This document shows positions 16,231-24,281 of a DNA stretch of 64,000 nucleotides, one piece after another. The stretch is from contig DASVQB010000063.1 in the NCBI GenBank assembly GCA_036389295.1, positions 40,924 through 104,923 of the forward strand, in the 5' to 3' direction. Position 1 is the first letter of the stretch, and each line of letters starts with the position of its first letter. The notes beneath the pieces were generated by a model, which was not told where the DNA came from, did not search any database, and saw only the letters and a list, made by a program, of their open reading frames with translations. A program made the position numbers and the translations under genes. Source of the DNA: AC-37 sp036389295. Lineage in GTDB: Bacteria > Actinomycetota > Thermoleophilia > Solirubrobacterales > Thermoleophilaceae.

Positions 16231-17928
16231 TCAGGTCGCCGCGACCGTGCGCGGCGGTCGGGTGCGGCCGTGCCGGCGGCGCGTCGACGGCGGTGCCTCG
16301 AGCAGCCGCAGGCTCCAGCAGGCGGCCGCGATCCACGCGGCCACGATCCCGGCGAGCAGCGAGTACGCGAGCGTCGTGAGCCAGGCCGGCCCGCCGCGCG
16401 ACTCGCGCTGGAGCTGCTCGGTGTCCGAGGTCATCGCGCCCGCGCGCGCCACGGCGGGGGCTCCGGGCTTGCCGGTCAGCGGCTCGCGCGGCAGGAAGAC
16501 GGGCAGCGCCATCAGGTGCGACCCGCGCGCGATCCGGACGAGCGACTTCCAGTTGCCGCCCACCGGCACCGGCCGGTCGGCCTCGAAGCGGCCGGGGCCG
16601 ACCTCGCGGAAGCGCGCGATGCGGCGCGGCTCCGAGCGTCCCTGCCAGCTCAGGACCTCGAACCACTCGGCGCCGCGCGCCGAGCTGGGCGGGTCGACCG
16701 TCACCCGCACGTCCACCTGGCCGGGGCCGGCCGGCGTGGGCGCGATGGCCAGCGTCGTGCCGTCGCCGCCGCTGCGCGGCAGCGGGACCGCGAGCGCGAC
16801 GAGCACGGCGGCTCCGGCGAGCCCGACCGCGAGCGGGCGGAGCCGCGGTGCCGGCTCCGAGCCGGGGTCGGCGAGCGCCTGCGCGACCCGGGCGCCGAGC
16901 ACGGCGCCGCCGATCGCGGCGAGCAGGGAGAGGATCGCGGCCTCGGGGAGGAGCGACGCGGTCCACGGGTGCGGCATCCAGACGTGGCTCCAGGCCCACT
17001 CGGCGGCGAGGCCCAGGGTGCCGACGCCGGCGCCGGCCAGCACCGCGAACCGGGCGCGCGAGCGCGGCGCGGCGAGCGCCGCGGCCTCGACCGCGAGCGC
17101 CTCCACGACGTACAGCGGGAAGTGGGGGGTGGTGAAGCCGGCGACGGGGCCGACGACGATCGCCAGCGCGCCGCGCACGACGAAGAAGATCCCGAGCACC
17201 TTGACGGCGCCGCCGCGGCCGAGCAGCGAGCGGGCGCAGACCAGGCCGAGCCCGGCCGCGAACGCGATCAGGACCGGCTGGTAGAGGAGCTGGAACTGCG
17301 GCACGCCGAAGTCGAACTCGGCCTGGAAGGTCGAGAGGCCGATCAGGAGGCCGCCGGCGTTCCGGTACTGGCCGAGGCGCGCGCGGCGGGTCGGGTCGCC
17401 GAGCTCGGAGCCGTGGCGGAGCAGCATCCAGAGGCCGAGCGTGGCGAAGCTCGCGCCGCCGATCATGAAGAGGTGGGTCGGTCCCCAGAGGGTCACGTCC
17501 TCGCCGAACAGCGCGTGCCAGCCGGCGTCGAGCGGGAAGCCGAGCAGGGCGATCGAGCCGCACAGGAGGACCAGCACCGCGCCGGGCGCGAGCGACAGGC
17601 CGAGGACCGACCGCTCGCCGCGGGCGCGGGGGCCGCGCATCAGCCCGTGCAGTACGGCGGCCGCGACGAGGCCGTTCAGGCCGCCGACGATCAGCAGGTG
17701 GGGGACGGTCAGGACGCCCTCGTCGCGCCCGTGGTCGACGTGGTAGCCGATGTCCCAGTACATGCCGATCACGGCGACGATCAGCGAGGCCGCCGCCGCG
17801 AGGATCGGCACGATGAACCGCGCCGGGACGCCCGACTGGCGCTCGGCGAGGCGAAGGACGGGGCTCCGCGTCGCTGCCGCCGTGCGGCTCGGCGCCGGCG
17901 CGGTCGCGGTCTGGCTCGGGGTCGTCAC
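16231..17928 (-). CDS. polytopic membrane protein with duplicated His-rich halves, unknown function
   Basis: About 565 residues with roughly eleven membrane helices, then an extracytoplasmic beta domain (about 395-500) and a final helix. Two early loops resemble each other: DIGYHVDHG followed by VPHLLIVGG, and DAGWHALFGED followed by GPTHLFMIGG. The repeated His/Asp suggests metal or heme binding and an internal duplication. The beta domain (VTVDPPSSARGAEWFEVLSW) recalls copper-associated Ig-like domains, but I cannot name the family. The GTG at 17928 is chosen because GGAGG sits 5 nt upstream; a GTG at 17940 is also in frame. It is divergent from tetR over a palindromic operator. Confidence 0.75.
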   Translation of the reverse strand: MTTPSQTATAPAPSRTAAATRSPVLRLAERQSGVPARFIVPILAAAASLIVAVIGMYWDIGYHVDHGRDEGVLTVPHLLIVGGLNGLVAAAVLHGLMRGPRARGERSVLGLSLAPGAVLVLLCGSIALLGFPLDAGWHALFGEDVTLWGPTHLFMIGGASFATLGLWMLLRHGSELGDPTRRARLGQYRNAGGLLIGLSTFQAEFDFGVPQFQLLYQPVLIAFAAGLGLVCARSLLGRGGAVKVLGIFFVVRGALAIVVGPVAGFTTPHFPLYVVEALAVEAAALAAPRSRARFAVLAGAGVGTLGLAAEWAWSHVWMPHPWTASLLPEAAILSLLAAIGGAVLGARVAQALADPGSEPAPRLRPLAVGLAGAAVLVALAVPLPRSGGDGTTLAIAPTPAGPGQVDVRVTVDPPSSARGAEWFEVLSWQGRSEPRRIARFREVGPGRFEADRPVPVGGNWKSLVRIARGSHLMALPVFLPREPLTGKPGAPAVARAGAMTSDTEQLQRESRGGPAWLTTLAYSLLAGIVAAWIAAACWSLRLLEAPPSTRRRHGRTRPPRTVAAT

Positions 17929-17965
17929 CATCTCCTCCACTCGTTCTAGAATGCCCGTGTCGGGT

Positions 17966-17987
17966 ACTAACTAACCGGTTAGTCAGT
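17966..17987. promoter_or_regulatory. 22-bp palindromic TetR operator
   Basis: ACTAACTAACCGGTTAGTCAGT is symmetric apart from one base pair, with a perfect 12-bp CTAACCGGTTAG core. It lies between tetR and the divergent membrane protein gene and downstream of a TAGAAT box (17947-17952) that could drive tetR. Bound regulator would block both directions. This is the classical layout for an autoregulated TetR repressor. Confidence 0.8.
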
Positions 17988-17995
17988 TGAGGAAC

Positions 17996-18721
17996 GTGAG
18001 GTCCACCACAGAGACGGGCGGGCAGCCGCGCCGCGGTGCGGGGTCGCGCGCCGGCGGGCCGCCGCGCCAGGGCGCCAAGCCGCGCGCGGACGGCGGGCAG
18101 CGCGTCGCCCGCCGCCGCCTCACCTCCGCGGAGCGGCGCGCGGCGATCCTCGAGGCGGCGCTGGAGGTATTCGCCGCCCGCGGCTACCACGCGGCGTCGA
18201 TCGACGAGATCGCGCACGCGGCCGGCGTCTCGAAGGCGCTGATCTACGAGCACTTCCCGTCCAAGCGCGACCTCCACTTCGCCCTGCTCGAGAGCCACGT
18301 CGGCGAGCTGTTCGGGCGGCTCGCCGAGAGCGCCGCCACGTCCGAGCCCGGCGAGGTCCGGCTCCGCGCGGGCGTCGAGGCCTTCCTCGCGTTCGTCGAG
18401 GGTCGCCGGGAGGCGTTCCGGATGCTGTTCCGCGACGCCGTCGAGCCCGACGTGGCGGACGCCATGCGCCGCGTGCAGCAGCAGGCCGCCGCCGCGGTCG
18501 CGGGCCTGATCGCGTCGGAGCCGCGCGAGCGGCCCGAGGGCGAGTCGGACGAGGAGGCGATCGCGATGCTCGCCCAGCTCCTGACGGGCGCCGTCCAGTC
18601 GCTCGCGATCTGGTGGGACGACCACCGCGACGTGCCGCGCGAGCTGCTGGTGGACCGCGTGATGGACTTCGCCTGGCTCGGCTTCGAGCGCCTGCGCGCG
18701 GGCGAGCGCTTCGCGCGGTAG
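17996..18721 (+). CDS. TetR-family transcriptional regulator
   Basis: The 241-residue protein starts with a basic, disordered ~35-residue tail. The TetR helix-turn-helix follows (AAILEAALEVFAARGYHAAS, then IDEIAHAAGVSKALIYEHFP), with a helical ligand domain after it. GTG at 17996 follows GAGGA; a TTG at 17987 is also possible but lies in the operator. It very likely binds the palindrome in front of it and represses itself, the divergent membrane protein/hydrolase/cyclase operon, and perhaps the LLM oxidoreductase 12 nt downstream. The ligand is unknown; its neighbours suggest a lipid or sterol-like hydrophobic compound (inference). Confidence 0.92.
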   Translation: MRSTTETGGQPRRGAGSRAGGPPRQGAKPRADGGQRVARRRLTSAERRAAILEAALEVFAARGYHAASIDEIAHAAGVSKALIYEHFPSKRDLHFALLESHVGELFGRLAESAATSEPGEVRLRAGVEAFLAFVEGRREAFRMLFRDAVEPDVADAMRRVQQQAAAAVAGLIASEPRERPEGESDEEAIAMLAQLLTGAVQSLAIWWDDHRDVPRELLVDRVMDFAWLGFERLRAGERFAR

Positions 18722-18724
18722 CGT
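18719..18724 (+). promoter_or_regulatory. -10 box (TAGCGT) overlapping the tetR stop codon
   Basis: TAGCGT includes the tetR TAG and lies 9 nt before the ATG of the LLM gene at 18734. This allows separate leaderless transcription. Confidence 0.35.
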
Positions 18725-18733
18725 GGTCGCGCG

Positions 18734-20488
18734 ATGAGGTTCGGGCTGTTCTACGAGCACCAGCAGCCGCGGCCCTGGGAGGACGGCTCGACCGAGCGGC
18801 TCCTGACCGACGCGCTCGAGCAGGTGGAGCTGGCCGACCGGCACGGGATCGACTGCGTCTGGGAGGTCGAGCACCACTTCCTCGAGGAGTACTCGCACTC
18901 GAGCGCGCCCGAGGTGTTCCTCGCCGCGGCCAGCCAGCGGACCGAGCGGATCCGGCTCGGTCACGGCATCGTGCAGCTCCCGCCCGCCTTCAACCACCCG
19001 GCGCGGATCGCGGAGCGGGCAGCCACGCTCGACCTGATCTCAGGCGGCCGGGTCGAGCTCGGCACCGGCGAGGCGACCTCCCAGGCCGAGCTCGGCGGCT
19101 TCGGCGTGGACCGCGACTCGAAGCGCGCGCAGTGGGAGGAGTCGCTCGGCGCCATCGCGCGGATGTTCGTCGAGGAGCCGTTCGCCGGCATCCAGGGCGA
19201 GTACGTCCAGATGCCGCCGCGCAACGTGATGCCGAAGCCGAAGCAGCGGCCGCACCCGCCGCTGTGGGTCGCGTGCAGCCGCCGCGACACGATCCTGATG
19301 GCCGCGCGAAAGGGGATCGGCGCGCTCACTTTCTCGTTCGTCGAGCCCGAGGACGCGGCCGAGTGGGTGGACGAGTACTACGCGCTGATCGCGTCGGAGG
19401 AGTGCGTGCCGGCGGGCTTCGCCGTGAACCCGAACTTCGCGGTCGTGCTGCCGCTGATGGTCCACGAGGACGAGGCGACGGCGATCGAGCGCGGCATCGA
19501 CGGCGCCCACTTCTTCGGCTACTCGCTCGCGCACTACTACGTGTTCGGCGAGCACGTGCCCGGACGCACGGACATCTGGGAGCAGTTCCAACGCGACCGC
19601 ACCGAGAGGGGCTTCGCGCGCGAGATCGTCACGCCGGACGACGCCCCGCTCGGGGTCCGGCTGCTCCAGGAGGGCTTCGGCTCGCTGCGCGGCGCGATCG
19701 GCACGCCCGACCAGGTGGTCGAGCTGTGCGAGCGCTACGAGCGCGCCGGCGTCGACCAGGTCATCTTCGTGCTCCAGGCCGGCCGCAACCGCCACGAGCA
19801 CGTCTGCGAGTCGATCGAGCTGTTCGGCGAGCGGGTCGTCCCGCGCTTCGCGGAGCGGGCCGACGAGCGCGAGGCGGAGAAGCGCGAGCGGCTGGCGGAG
19901 GCGTGCGAGCGCGCGCTGGCCCGTCGCGAGCCGCCGCGGACCGCGCCGGACGACTACGTGATCACGCCGCAGTCGGAGCCCACGCCCGCCACGGCGATGC
20001 GCGCCTCCTCGCGCGGGCGCGGCTCGTCCGGGCGGAGCGGCAACGGCGGAGGCGGCGGGCTCGCCGACCGGCTCGGGAAGCTCGGCGAGGCGGCGTTCGC
20101 GTCGTTCGTGCGCGGCCGCAGCGACGACCAGCTCGACAGGCTGATCGGCTCCGACGCCGCCCTGCGGGTCGTGTTCGCCGGCATGGAGCGGGCGTTCGTG
20201 CCGGACCGCGCCGACGGCTTCAGCGGCGCGATCCAGTACGAGATCGAGTCCGGGCGGGGCACGCGGACGTGGCACGTCGCGATCGACGACGGCCGCGCGC
20301 GGGCGGTCGCCGGGCCCGCGACGGAGCCGACCGTCACGCTCCACGCGCGCGCCCCCGTGTTCGCCCGGCTGGTGGCGCGCGAGCTGAACCCGGGCAAGGC
20401 GCTGCTGGACGGCGACCTGACCGTCTCCGGGGACTTCGACGTCGCCGCGCGGATCGGCGAGATGTTCGGCGAGCCGTCGTCGTTCTGA
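18734..20488 (+). CDS. LLM-class flavin-dependent monooxygenase fused to an SCP2 sterol-carrier domain
   Basis: Residues ~1-385 form a luciferase-like (F420 or FMN) TIM-barrel oxidoreductase. It begins MRFGLFYEHQQPRPW, with HHFLEEYSHSSAPEVFLAAA, LISGGRVELGTGEATSQAEL and the C-terminal GTPDQVVELCERYERAGVDQ. A charged and then Gly/Ser-rich linker (about 395-450) leads to a ~115-residue SCP2-like lipid-binding domain (FSGAIQYEIESG, LLDGDLTVSGDFDVAARIG). The fusion suggests oxidation of a lipid or sterol-like substrate held by the second domain (inference). It directly follows tetR and probably belongs to the same regulon. Confidence 0.88.
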   Translation: MRFGLFYEHQQPRPWEDGSTERLLTDALEQVELADRHGIDCVWEVEHHFLEEYSHSSAPEVFLAAASQRTERIRLGHGIVQLPPAFNHPARIAERAATLDLISGGRVELGTGEATSQAELGGFGVDRDSKRAQWEESLGAIARMFVEEPFAGIQGEYVQMPPRNVMPKPKQRPHPPLWVACSRRDTILMAARKGIGALTFSFVEPEDAAEWVDEYYALIASEECVPAGFAVNPNFAVVLPLMVHEDEATAIERGIDGAHFFGYSLAHYYVFGEHVPGRTDIWEQFQRDRTERGFAREIVTPDDAPLGVRLLQEGFGSLRGAIGTPDQVVELCERYERAGVDQVIFVLQAGRNRHEHVCESIELFGERVVPRFAERADEREAEKRERLAEACERALARREPPRTAPDDYVITPQSEPTPATAMRASSRGRGSSGRSGNGGGGGLADRLGKLGEAAFASFVRGRSDDQLDRLIGSDAALRVVFAGMERAFVPDRADGFSGAIQYEIESGRGTRTWHVAIDDGRARAVAGPATEPTVTLHARAPVFARLVARELNPGKALLDGDLTVSGDFDVAARIGEMFGEPSSF

Positions 20489-20522
20489 CGCGCCGGACGT
20501 TGCGCCGCGGCGCGAGCGGCGG

Positions 20523-20528
20523 TACGGT
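20523..20528 (+). promoter_or_regulatory. -10 box (TACGGT) of a small leaderless gene
   Basis: TACGGT lies 7 nt before the GTG at 20536. Confidence 0.4.
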
Positions 20529-20535
20529 CGTGGAC

Positions 20536-20790
20536 GTGACCCGAGACGAGGCCGAGCAGCGCGCGGCGACGCTCCAGGCGGAGGACCCGGAGCGCGACGC
20601 CTACCGGTTCGTCCCGCGCGAGTCCGAGGACGGCGTCTGGCACGTGGCGCGGGTCCGCGTGCCCGGCCCGCTGCGGCCGCCGACGCTCACGCCGACCGTC
20701 GGGGCGCGGCCGAGGCCGCCGCACGCGGACGACCCCCGCAGCGGGCACGAGCGGCGCGCGCCGGGGATGCCCGGCGGGCTGGTCGGCTGA
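20536..20790 (+). CDS. small hypothetical protein
   Basis: An 84-residue protein (VTRDEAEQRAATLQAEDPER ... WHVARVRVP). A charged N-terminal helix is followed by a short beta-like stretch and a Pro/Arg-rich tail. I recognise no family. The GTG at 20536 is preferred because it is 7 nt after a TACGGT box; an in-frame GTG at 20530 is only one base from it. It converges on the acyl-CoA dehydrogenase gene with a 6-nt gap. Confidence 0.55.
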   Translation: MTRDEAEQRAATLQAEDPERDAYRFVPRESEDGVWHVARVRVPGPLRPPTLTPTVGARPRPPHADDPRSGHERRAPGMPGGLVG

Positions 20791-20796
20791 CGCGCC

Positions 20797-21972
20797 CTAG
20801 TACGAGCGCGGCAGGCCGAGCGAGTGCTCGGCCACGTAGTTGAGGATCATCTCCCGCGACACCGGCGCGGTCCGCACGAGGCGGACTCCCCACCACAGGT
20901 CCGGCAGGCCGTACTCGTGCGTGAAGCCGTTGCCGCCGTGGGTCTGGATCGCGCGGTCGACGCAGTGGATGCCGGCCTCGGCCGCCGCGTACTTCGCCAT
21001 GTTGCTGGCCTCGCCGGCGGGCGCGCCGGCGTCGTAGAGCGCAGCCGCCTTCTGCATCATCAGCCGCGCCAGCTCCAGCTCGATCTTCGCCTCGGCCAGC
21101 GGGTGCGAGATGCCCTGGTGGGCGCCGATCGGCACGTTCCAGACGACGCGCTCGCGCGCGTAGTCGGCGGCCAGCGCGAGCGCGCGGCGCGCGGCTCCGT
21201 TGCACACCGCGGCGCCCATGATCCGCTCCGGGTTGAGGCCGTCGAAGACCGCCTTCAGCCCGGCCGTCTCGCCTCCGATGAGGCGGTCGCGCTCGACCTC
21301 GACGTCATCGAGGAACAGGAGCCACTGCTTGTCCGAGCTGGACGCGACCGTCTGCACCTCCTGGCGCTCGAGGCCGGGGGCGTCGGAGTCGACCAGCGCG
21401 ATGATCGGCAGCCCGAGGCTCCCGTCCGGCTCGCGCATGCGGGCGACGACCAGGATCGCGTCGGCCTCCTCGACGCCCGATATGAACGTCTTCTGGCCGC
21501 GCAGGGCGTAGCCGCGGTCGGTCTTGACGGCGGCCGTCGCGAGGTTGTGCGAGTTCGAGCCGGCGTCGGGCTCGGTGATCGCGAACGCGACCTTCGTGGT
21601 GCCGCGCCCGATGCCGCGGAGCCAGCGCTCCTTCTGGTCCTCGGTGCCGTGGCGGACGAGGATGCTCCCGACGATCGCCGGCGAGACCACGATCAGGAGC
21701 AGGCCGCAGCCCGCCGCCGAGATCTCCTCGCCGACCGCCGCGAGCGCCGACATCCCGAGGCCGCCGCCGTCGTACTCCTCCGGGATGTTCACCCCGAGGT
21801 AGCCGTGGCTCGCGAGCTCGTCCCACAGCTCGGTCGGCGGCTCGCCCGCGGCGCGCTTGCGCCTCGCGTATTCGGGGCCGAACCGCGAGGAGATCCCGGC
21901 CACGGTCTCGCGCAGCATCGCCTCCTCCTGGGACGGCACGAGGGACAGGGCGGGGGCGGCGATCGTCGACAT
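20797..21972 (-). CDS. acyl-CoA dehydrogenase
   Basis: The 391-residue FAD enzyme oxidises acyl-CoA at the alpha-beta bond. It has the three-domain ACAD fold: helical N-terminus, FAD-contact motif FAITEPDAGSNSHNLAT (near 125), LRGQKTFISGVEEAD, and the C-terminal QTHGGNGFTHEYG and YAAAEAGIHCVDRAIQ region. ATG at 21972 gives the expected family length; more upstream sequence is antisense to the phosphatase gene. The chain-length preference cannot be read. It is divergent from the PhoD-like gene. Confidence 0.93.
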   Translation of the reverse strand: MSTIAAPALSLVPSQEEAMLRETVAGISSRFGPEYARRKRAAGEPPTELWDELASHGYLGVNIPEEYDGGGLGMSALAAVGEEISAAGCGLLLIVVSPAIVGSILVRHGTEDQKERWLRGIGRGTTKVAFAITEPDAGSNSHNLATAAVKTDRGYALRGQKTFISGVEEADAILVVARMREPDGSLGLPIIALVDSDAPGLERQEVQTVASSSDKQWLLFLDDVEVERDRLIGGETAGLKAVFDGLNPERIMGAAVCNGAARRALALAADYARERVVWNVPIGAHQGISHPLAEAKIELELARLMMQKAAALYDAGAPAGEASNMAKYAAAEAGIHCVDRAIQTHGGNGFTHEYGLPDLWWGVRLVRTAPVSREMILNYVAEHSLGLPRSY

Positions 21973-22041
21973 GGGCGGGATCGTCCCACACGAGCCTCCC
22001 GTCCGGCTAGGCTGCCTGTTCCCCCCATGAGAGGAGTGAGC

Positions 22042-23601
22042 GTGCGCCGGTTCCCCTGCGTCCTCGCGACGGCCCTGGTCGCCGTCGCCGTCCTGCCCCC
22101 CGCCGCGATGGGGAAGGGCTTCACCTACGGCGTCACCGCGGGCGAGGTCACGTCGTCCTCGGCGATCGTCTGGACGCGGTCCGACAAGACGGGCAACGTC
22201 GTGCTGCGCCTGTCCGACGACAAGCGGTTCGGCGACGCCGACGACAAGGTCAAGACGCTCAAGGCGACCGCCGCGCGCGACAACACCGTGCAGACGAAGC
22301 TCACGAGGCTGCGCTCCGGGAAGCTCTACTACTACCGCTTCAACCGCGGCGGGAGCACGAGCTCCGTCGGCCGCTTCGAGACGGCCCCCGCCTCGAACCA
22401 GGCCCGCAACGTCACCTTCGCCCTGTCCGGCGACGCCGACGCGCTGCCGGCGCCCGGCATGACCTCGCCGTTCTGGGGGTCGTTCGACGTCTACAAGCGG
22501 ATGGCCGCCGAGGGCAACGACTTCAACGTGAACATGGGCGACACGATCTACTCGGACACCGAGGTCTACTCGGCCTCCGGGCAGCCCGACCCGCCGCCGG
22601 CGCTCACGGTCGCCGAGAAGTGGGGCAAGTACAAGCTGAACCTCGCGATGAAGAACCTCCAGGCGCTCCGGAAGGCGACCGGCCTGTACTCGCAGTGGGA
22701 CGACCACGAGTTCATCAACGACTTCTCGAGGCCGGAGAACGGGTCGAGCGTCTACAAGAACGGCGTCCGCGCGTTCCGCGACTACTCGCCGGTCACGTAC
22801 ACCTCGAAGCTCGGCATCTACCGCAAGATGCGCTGGGGCAGGCACCTCGAGCTGTTCTTCCTCGACGAGCGCTCGTTCCGGGACGCCAAGGCGGACGACG
22901 CCTGCATCAACCCGGAGACCGGCCAGCCGGACTTCGCGCCGACAGCGCCGCAGAGCACCCGCAACACGTTCTCGGTGCTCGCTCCGTCGCTGGCGCAGCC
23001 GGTGTCGCAGCAGTGCCTCGACACGATCCGCAGCCAGGACCGGACGTTCCTCGGCAAGCCGCAGATCGTCCAGTTCCTGAAGGACGTGAAGAGGTCGAGC
23101 GCGACGTTCAAGGTGATCGTCAACGAGCTCCCGATCCAGATGATCTACGCGCTGCCCTACGACCGCTGGGAGGGCTACGAGGCCGAGCGACAGTCGGTGC
23201 TCCAGGAGCTCCAGGACGTGAAGAACGTCGTGTTCCTGTCGACCGACGTCCACGCGACGCTGGTGAACGACGCGCGCTTCAAGACCCTCGAGGAGGGCGG
23301 CCCCGTCGACAGCGGGATGCTCGACGTCGCCACCGGCCCGGTCGGCACGCGCACGTTCGAGAACCAGATCGACGACGCGACCGGCAAGGAGGGCGCGGGC
23401 GACGCGGCGACAGCGGCGTTCTTCAAGCCGCCGCCGCCGAACGGGCTCGGGATGCAGTGCGCCGCGTCGGACGCCTACAGCTACGTGCAGGTGACCGTGT
23501 CGGGCAAGCAGCTGATGATCGAGCCGAAGTTCAAGGACGGCAAGCCGCTGACCGAGGAGGACGGCGCGGCGTGCGGCCCGTTCGAGGTGAAGGTGAAGTA
23601 G
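22042..23601 (+). CDS. secreted PhoD-like alkaline phosphatase/phosphodiesterase
   Basis: About 519 residues with an N-terminal signal peptide (LATALVAVAVLPPAAMGKG) and an Ig/fibronectin-like N-domain (GVTAGEVTSSSAIVWTRSD). The metallophosphoesterase core has SGDADAL, NVNMGDTIYSD, YSQWDDHEFINDF and FLSTDVHATLV, the PhoD metal-binding motifs. The GTG at 22042 is preferred because AGAGGAG is correctly spaced upstream; an ATG at 22027 overlaps that site. A TAGGCT -10 box is at 22008-22013. It releases phosphate from extracellular esters, with likely Fe/Ca in the active site (family knowledge). Confidence 0.9.
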   Translation: MRRFPCVLATALVAVAVLPPAAMGKGFTYGVTAGEVTSSSAIVWTRSDKTGNVVLRLSDDKRFGDADDKVKTLKATAARDNTVQTKLTRLRSGKLYYYRFNRGGSTSSVGRFETAPASNQARNVTFALSGDADALPAPGMTSPFWGSFDVYKRMAAEGNDFNVNMGDTIYSDTEVYSASGQPDPPPALTVAEKWGKYKLNLAMKNLQALRKATGLYSQWDDHEFINDFSRPENGSSVYKNGVRAFRDYSPVTYTSKLGIYRKMRWGRHLELFFLDERSFRDAKADDACINPETGQPDFAPTAPQSTRNTFSVLAPSLAQPVSQQCLDTIRSQDRTFLGKPQIVQFLKDVKRSSATFKVIVNELPIQMIYALPYDRWEGYEAERQSVLQELQDVKNVVFLSTDVHATLVNDARFKTLEEGGPVDSGMLDVATGPVGTRTFENQIDDATGKEGAGDAATAAFFKPPPPNGLGMQCAASDAYSYVQVTVSGKQLMIEPKFKDGKPLTEEDGAACGPFEVKVK

Positions 23602-23613
23602 GGCCCGGCGGAC

Positions 23614-23632
23614 GCCGGCCCGGCGGGCCGGC
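23614..23632. terminator. GC hairpin between convergent genes
   Basis: GCCGGCC-CGGCG-GGCCGGC forms a perfect 7-bp stem. It lies between the phosphatase stop and the vapC stop, with no T-tract. Confidence 0.4.
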
Positions 23633-24022
23633 TCAGGCCAGGACGACCTCGACGCCCTCCAGGCGCTCGAAGTCGCGATCCCGGGTGACGAGAGGGAGCC
23701 CGTGGGCCGCCGCCGTCGCGGCGATGAGGGCGTCGGCGGCGCCGAGCCGTCGCCGCCGCGCGCGGCGGGTCGCGGCCACGAGGCGCCCGTAGTGCGGCGC
23801 CACCCGCTCGTCGACCGGCAGCACCGCGAACCGGCGCTCCGCGTAGGCGAGGGTCGCGAGGCGGCCCGGGCGGTCGCGCTCGCTCGCGACCAGCACGCCG
23901 TGGTGGAGCCCGCAGAGCGTCACCGCCGAGATCGCCGCCTCGTCGGGGGGGTCGTCGAGGGCGACCTCGTCGCCGCGCGCGAGCGCGATCACGAACGAGG
24001 TGTCGAGCAGCGCTCGCCTCAC
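23633..24022 (-). CDS. VapC-like PIN-domain toxin with a substituted catalytic Glu
   Basis: The 129-residue PIN protein has the first catalytic Asp in RRALLDTSFVIAL and the later acidic residues in LGAADALIAATAAAHG and LVTRDRDFE. The conserved Glu of the T-L-x-E-L motif is replaced: the sequence reads ISAVTLCGLHHGV, with GGG where GAG would be expected. This suggests a weakened or dead RNase. Its ATG overlaps the antitoxin stop by four bases. VapC toxins cut tRNA or rRNA and are neutralised by the paired antitoxin. It is the last gene of the three-gene cluster downstream of tRNA-Arg. Confidence 0.87.
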   Translation of the reverse strand: MRRALLDTSFVIALARGDEVALDDPPDEAAISAVTLCGLHHGVLVASERDRPGRLATLAYAERRFAVLPVDERVAPHYGRLVAATRRARRRRLGAADALIAATAAAHGLPLVTRDRDFERLEGVEVVLA

Positions 24023-24273
24023 GCGAACGGGTCGGCCGGCTCGTCGTCGGCGTCGCGCAGGTCCCGGTCGAGCCGGTCACCGGGGCGGAGCAGGCCCCGA
24101 AGGTCGCGCGCCAGCTCGTCGAACGGGACGAAGACCTGCTGACGCTCGACCGGCACGAGGTCCGCGACCGGGTGACCGTGCACCGTGATCCGGAGCCGCT
24201 CGCCGCGCTCGACCCGGCGGAGGAGCTCGGCGGTGTTGTTGCGCAGCTCCCGTTGCGGGATGTCTGTAGCCAT
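24019..24273 (-). CDS. Phd/YefM-family antitoxin
   Basis: The 84-residue protein starts MATDIPQRELRNNTAELLRR and continues VERGERLRITVHGHPVADLV. This is the standard Phd/YefM DNA-binding fold with an acidic C-terminus that would wrap the toxin. ATG at 24273 gives the canonical start. It lies 4 nt after the stop of the PD-(D/E)XK-like gene and overlaps vapC by ATGA, so all three genes form one transcription unit. Antitoxins of this family usually repress their own promoter. Confidence 0.9.
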   Translation of the reverse strand: MATDIPQRELRNNTAELLRRVERGERLRITVHGHPVADLVPVERQQVFVPFDELARDLRGLLRPGDRLDRDLRDADDEPADPFA

Positions 24274-24281
24274 AGGGCTAC
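24266..24281. promoter_or_regulatory. inverted repeat over the antitoxin start (possible operator)
   Basis: GTAGCC and GGCTAC flank ATAG, covering the antitoxin ATG and the stop of the preceding gene. A second short CTAC-ATC-GTAG repeat abuts it. This is the right place for antitoxin autoregulation of an internal promoter, but it could be chance. Confidence 0.35.

Noticed and set aside
24270..24279. CCATAGGGC near the antitoxin start as a third copy of the dispersed element core
   Set aside because: Only nine bases match and the TGAAGGATT arms are absent; probably chance.
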